DNA of 5,787 nt from an uncultured Tannerella sp. (GTDB lineage: Bacteria > Bacteroidota > Bacteroidia > Bacteroidales > Tannerellaceae), in the NCBI GenBank assembly GCA_938036405.1, contig CALHPT010000340.1:1-5787 (forward strand), given 5' to 3'. The position numbers and the translations under genes are program-made. Below the pieces are notes generated by a model. That model made no database searches. It was not told where the DNA came from and saw only the letters and a program-made list of their open reading frames with translations. Shown one piece after another: positions 5,600 through 5,787 of the stretch; positions within the stretch are counted from its first letter, which is position 1, and every line of letters begins with the position of its first letter.

Positions 5600-5787
5600 G
5601 TCGAAGCCATTTCATGTCGTATGAAACGACATTTCCGACCGTCGAAGCCGTTTTATGTCGCATGAAATGACATTTCCGACCGTCGAAGCCATTTTATGTC
5701 GCATGAAATGACATTTCCGACCGTCGAAGCCATTTTATGTCGCATGAAATGACATTTCCGACCGTCGAAGCCATTTTATGTCGCATG
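5600..5787. repeat. 41-bp tandem repeat array, truncated by the window end
   Basis: Four complete 41-bp units begin at 5600, 5641, 5682 and 5723, and a fifth is cut after 24 bp (5764-5787). Each begins GTCGAAGCC and ends CATTTCCGACC, with no spacer between units. The units at 5682 and 5723 are identical and the partial fifth agrees fully. The unit at 5641 differs at one position and the unit at 5600 at three. Each unit contains overlapping dyads, TTTCAT/ATGAAA and ATGTCGT/ACGACAT, perfect in the first unit. No open frame persists because the period shifts frame each unit. It is not a CRISPR, as there are no unique spacers. The total copy number is unknown. It could be a VNTR or the inside of a repeat-built miniature element. 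Confidence 0.95.

Noticed and set aside
5378..5663. Short - strand open frames at the 3' end of the antiporter gene and into the repeats
   Set aside because: They overlap the antiporter 3' end and degenerate repeats, and show no domain.
5600..5787. CRISPR array
   Set aside because: The 41-bp units abut directly and repeat entirely; there are no unique spacers and no cas genes in the window.

Overview
The window looks like chromosomal DNA from a GC-rich member of the Bacteroidales (Bacteroidota). Three signs support this. The best promoter is of the Bacteroidota type, with TACTTTTG (249-256, matching TAnnTTTG) 19 bp after a TTTC box. Most genes lack a Shine-Dalgarno sequence. The second gene resembles the DUF5063 proteins, which I know mainly from Bacteroidota. 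Genus cannot be fixed by eye; a Tannerella-like or similar GC-rich lineage is a guess.

Layout: positions 1-288 are a leader region without a convincing gene, holding the promoter and a 17-bp imperfect direct repeat. Six genes then run on the + strand with almost no gaps: fabD (289-1170), a DUF5063-like protein (1181-1756), a DEDDy 3'-5' exonuclease (1753-2343), an RlmI-type rRNA methyltransferase (2340-3530), a maltose/galactoside-type O-acetyltransferase (3534-4118) and an NhaC-family antiporter (4128-5447). Genes 2-3 and 3-4 overlap by 4 bp (ATGA). The other junctions are 10, 3 and 9 bp, so a single transcript is likely. The middle genes suggest an RNA processing/modification group inserted between a fatty-acid synthesis gene and two genes for sugar acetylation and ion transport. 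No shared pathway is evident.

From 5448 to the window end I see no credible gene. This stretch holds a 41-bp tandem repeat that runs off the edge. The distal copies are identical, and copies become progressively more degenerate towards the antiporter gene. The same 41-bp register can be followed back to about position 5500 through a GAAA-containing core, and each unit keeps a small TTTY...RAAA dyad although the surrounding sequence has drifted. This array is the most unusual element in the window.
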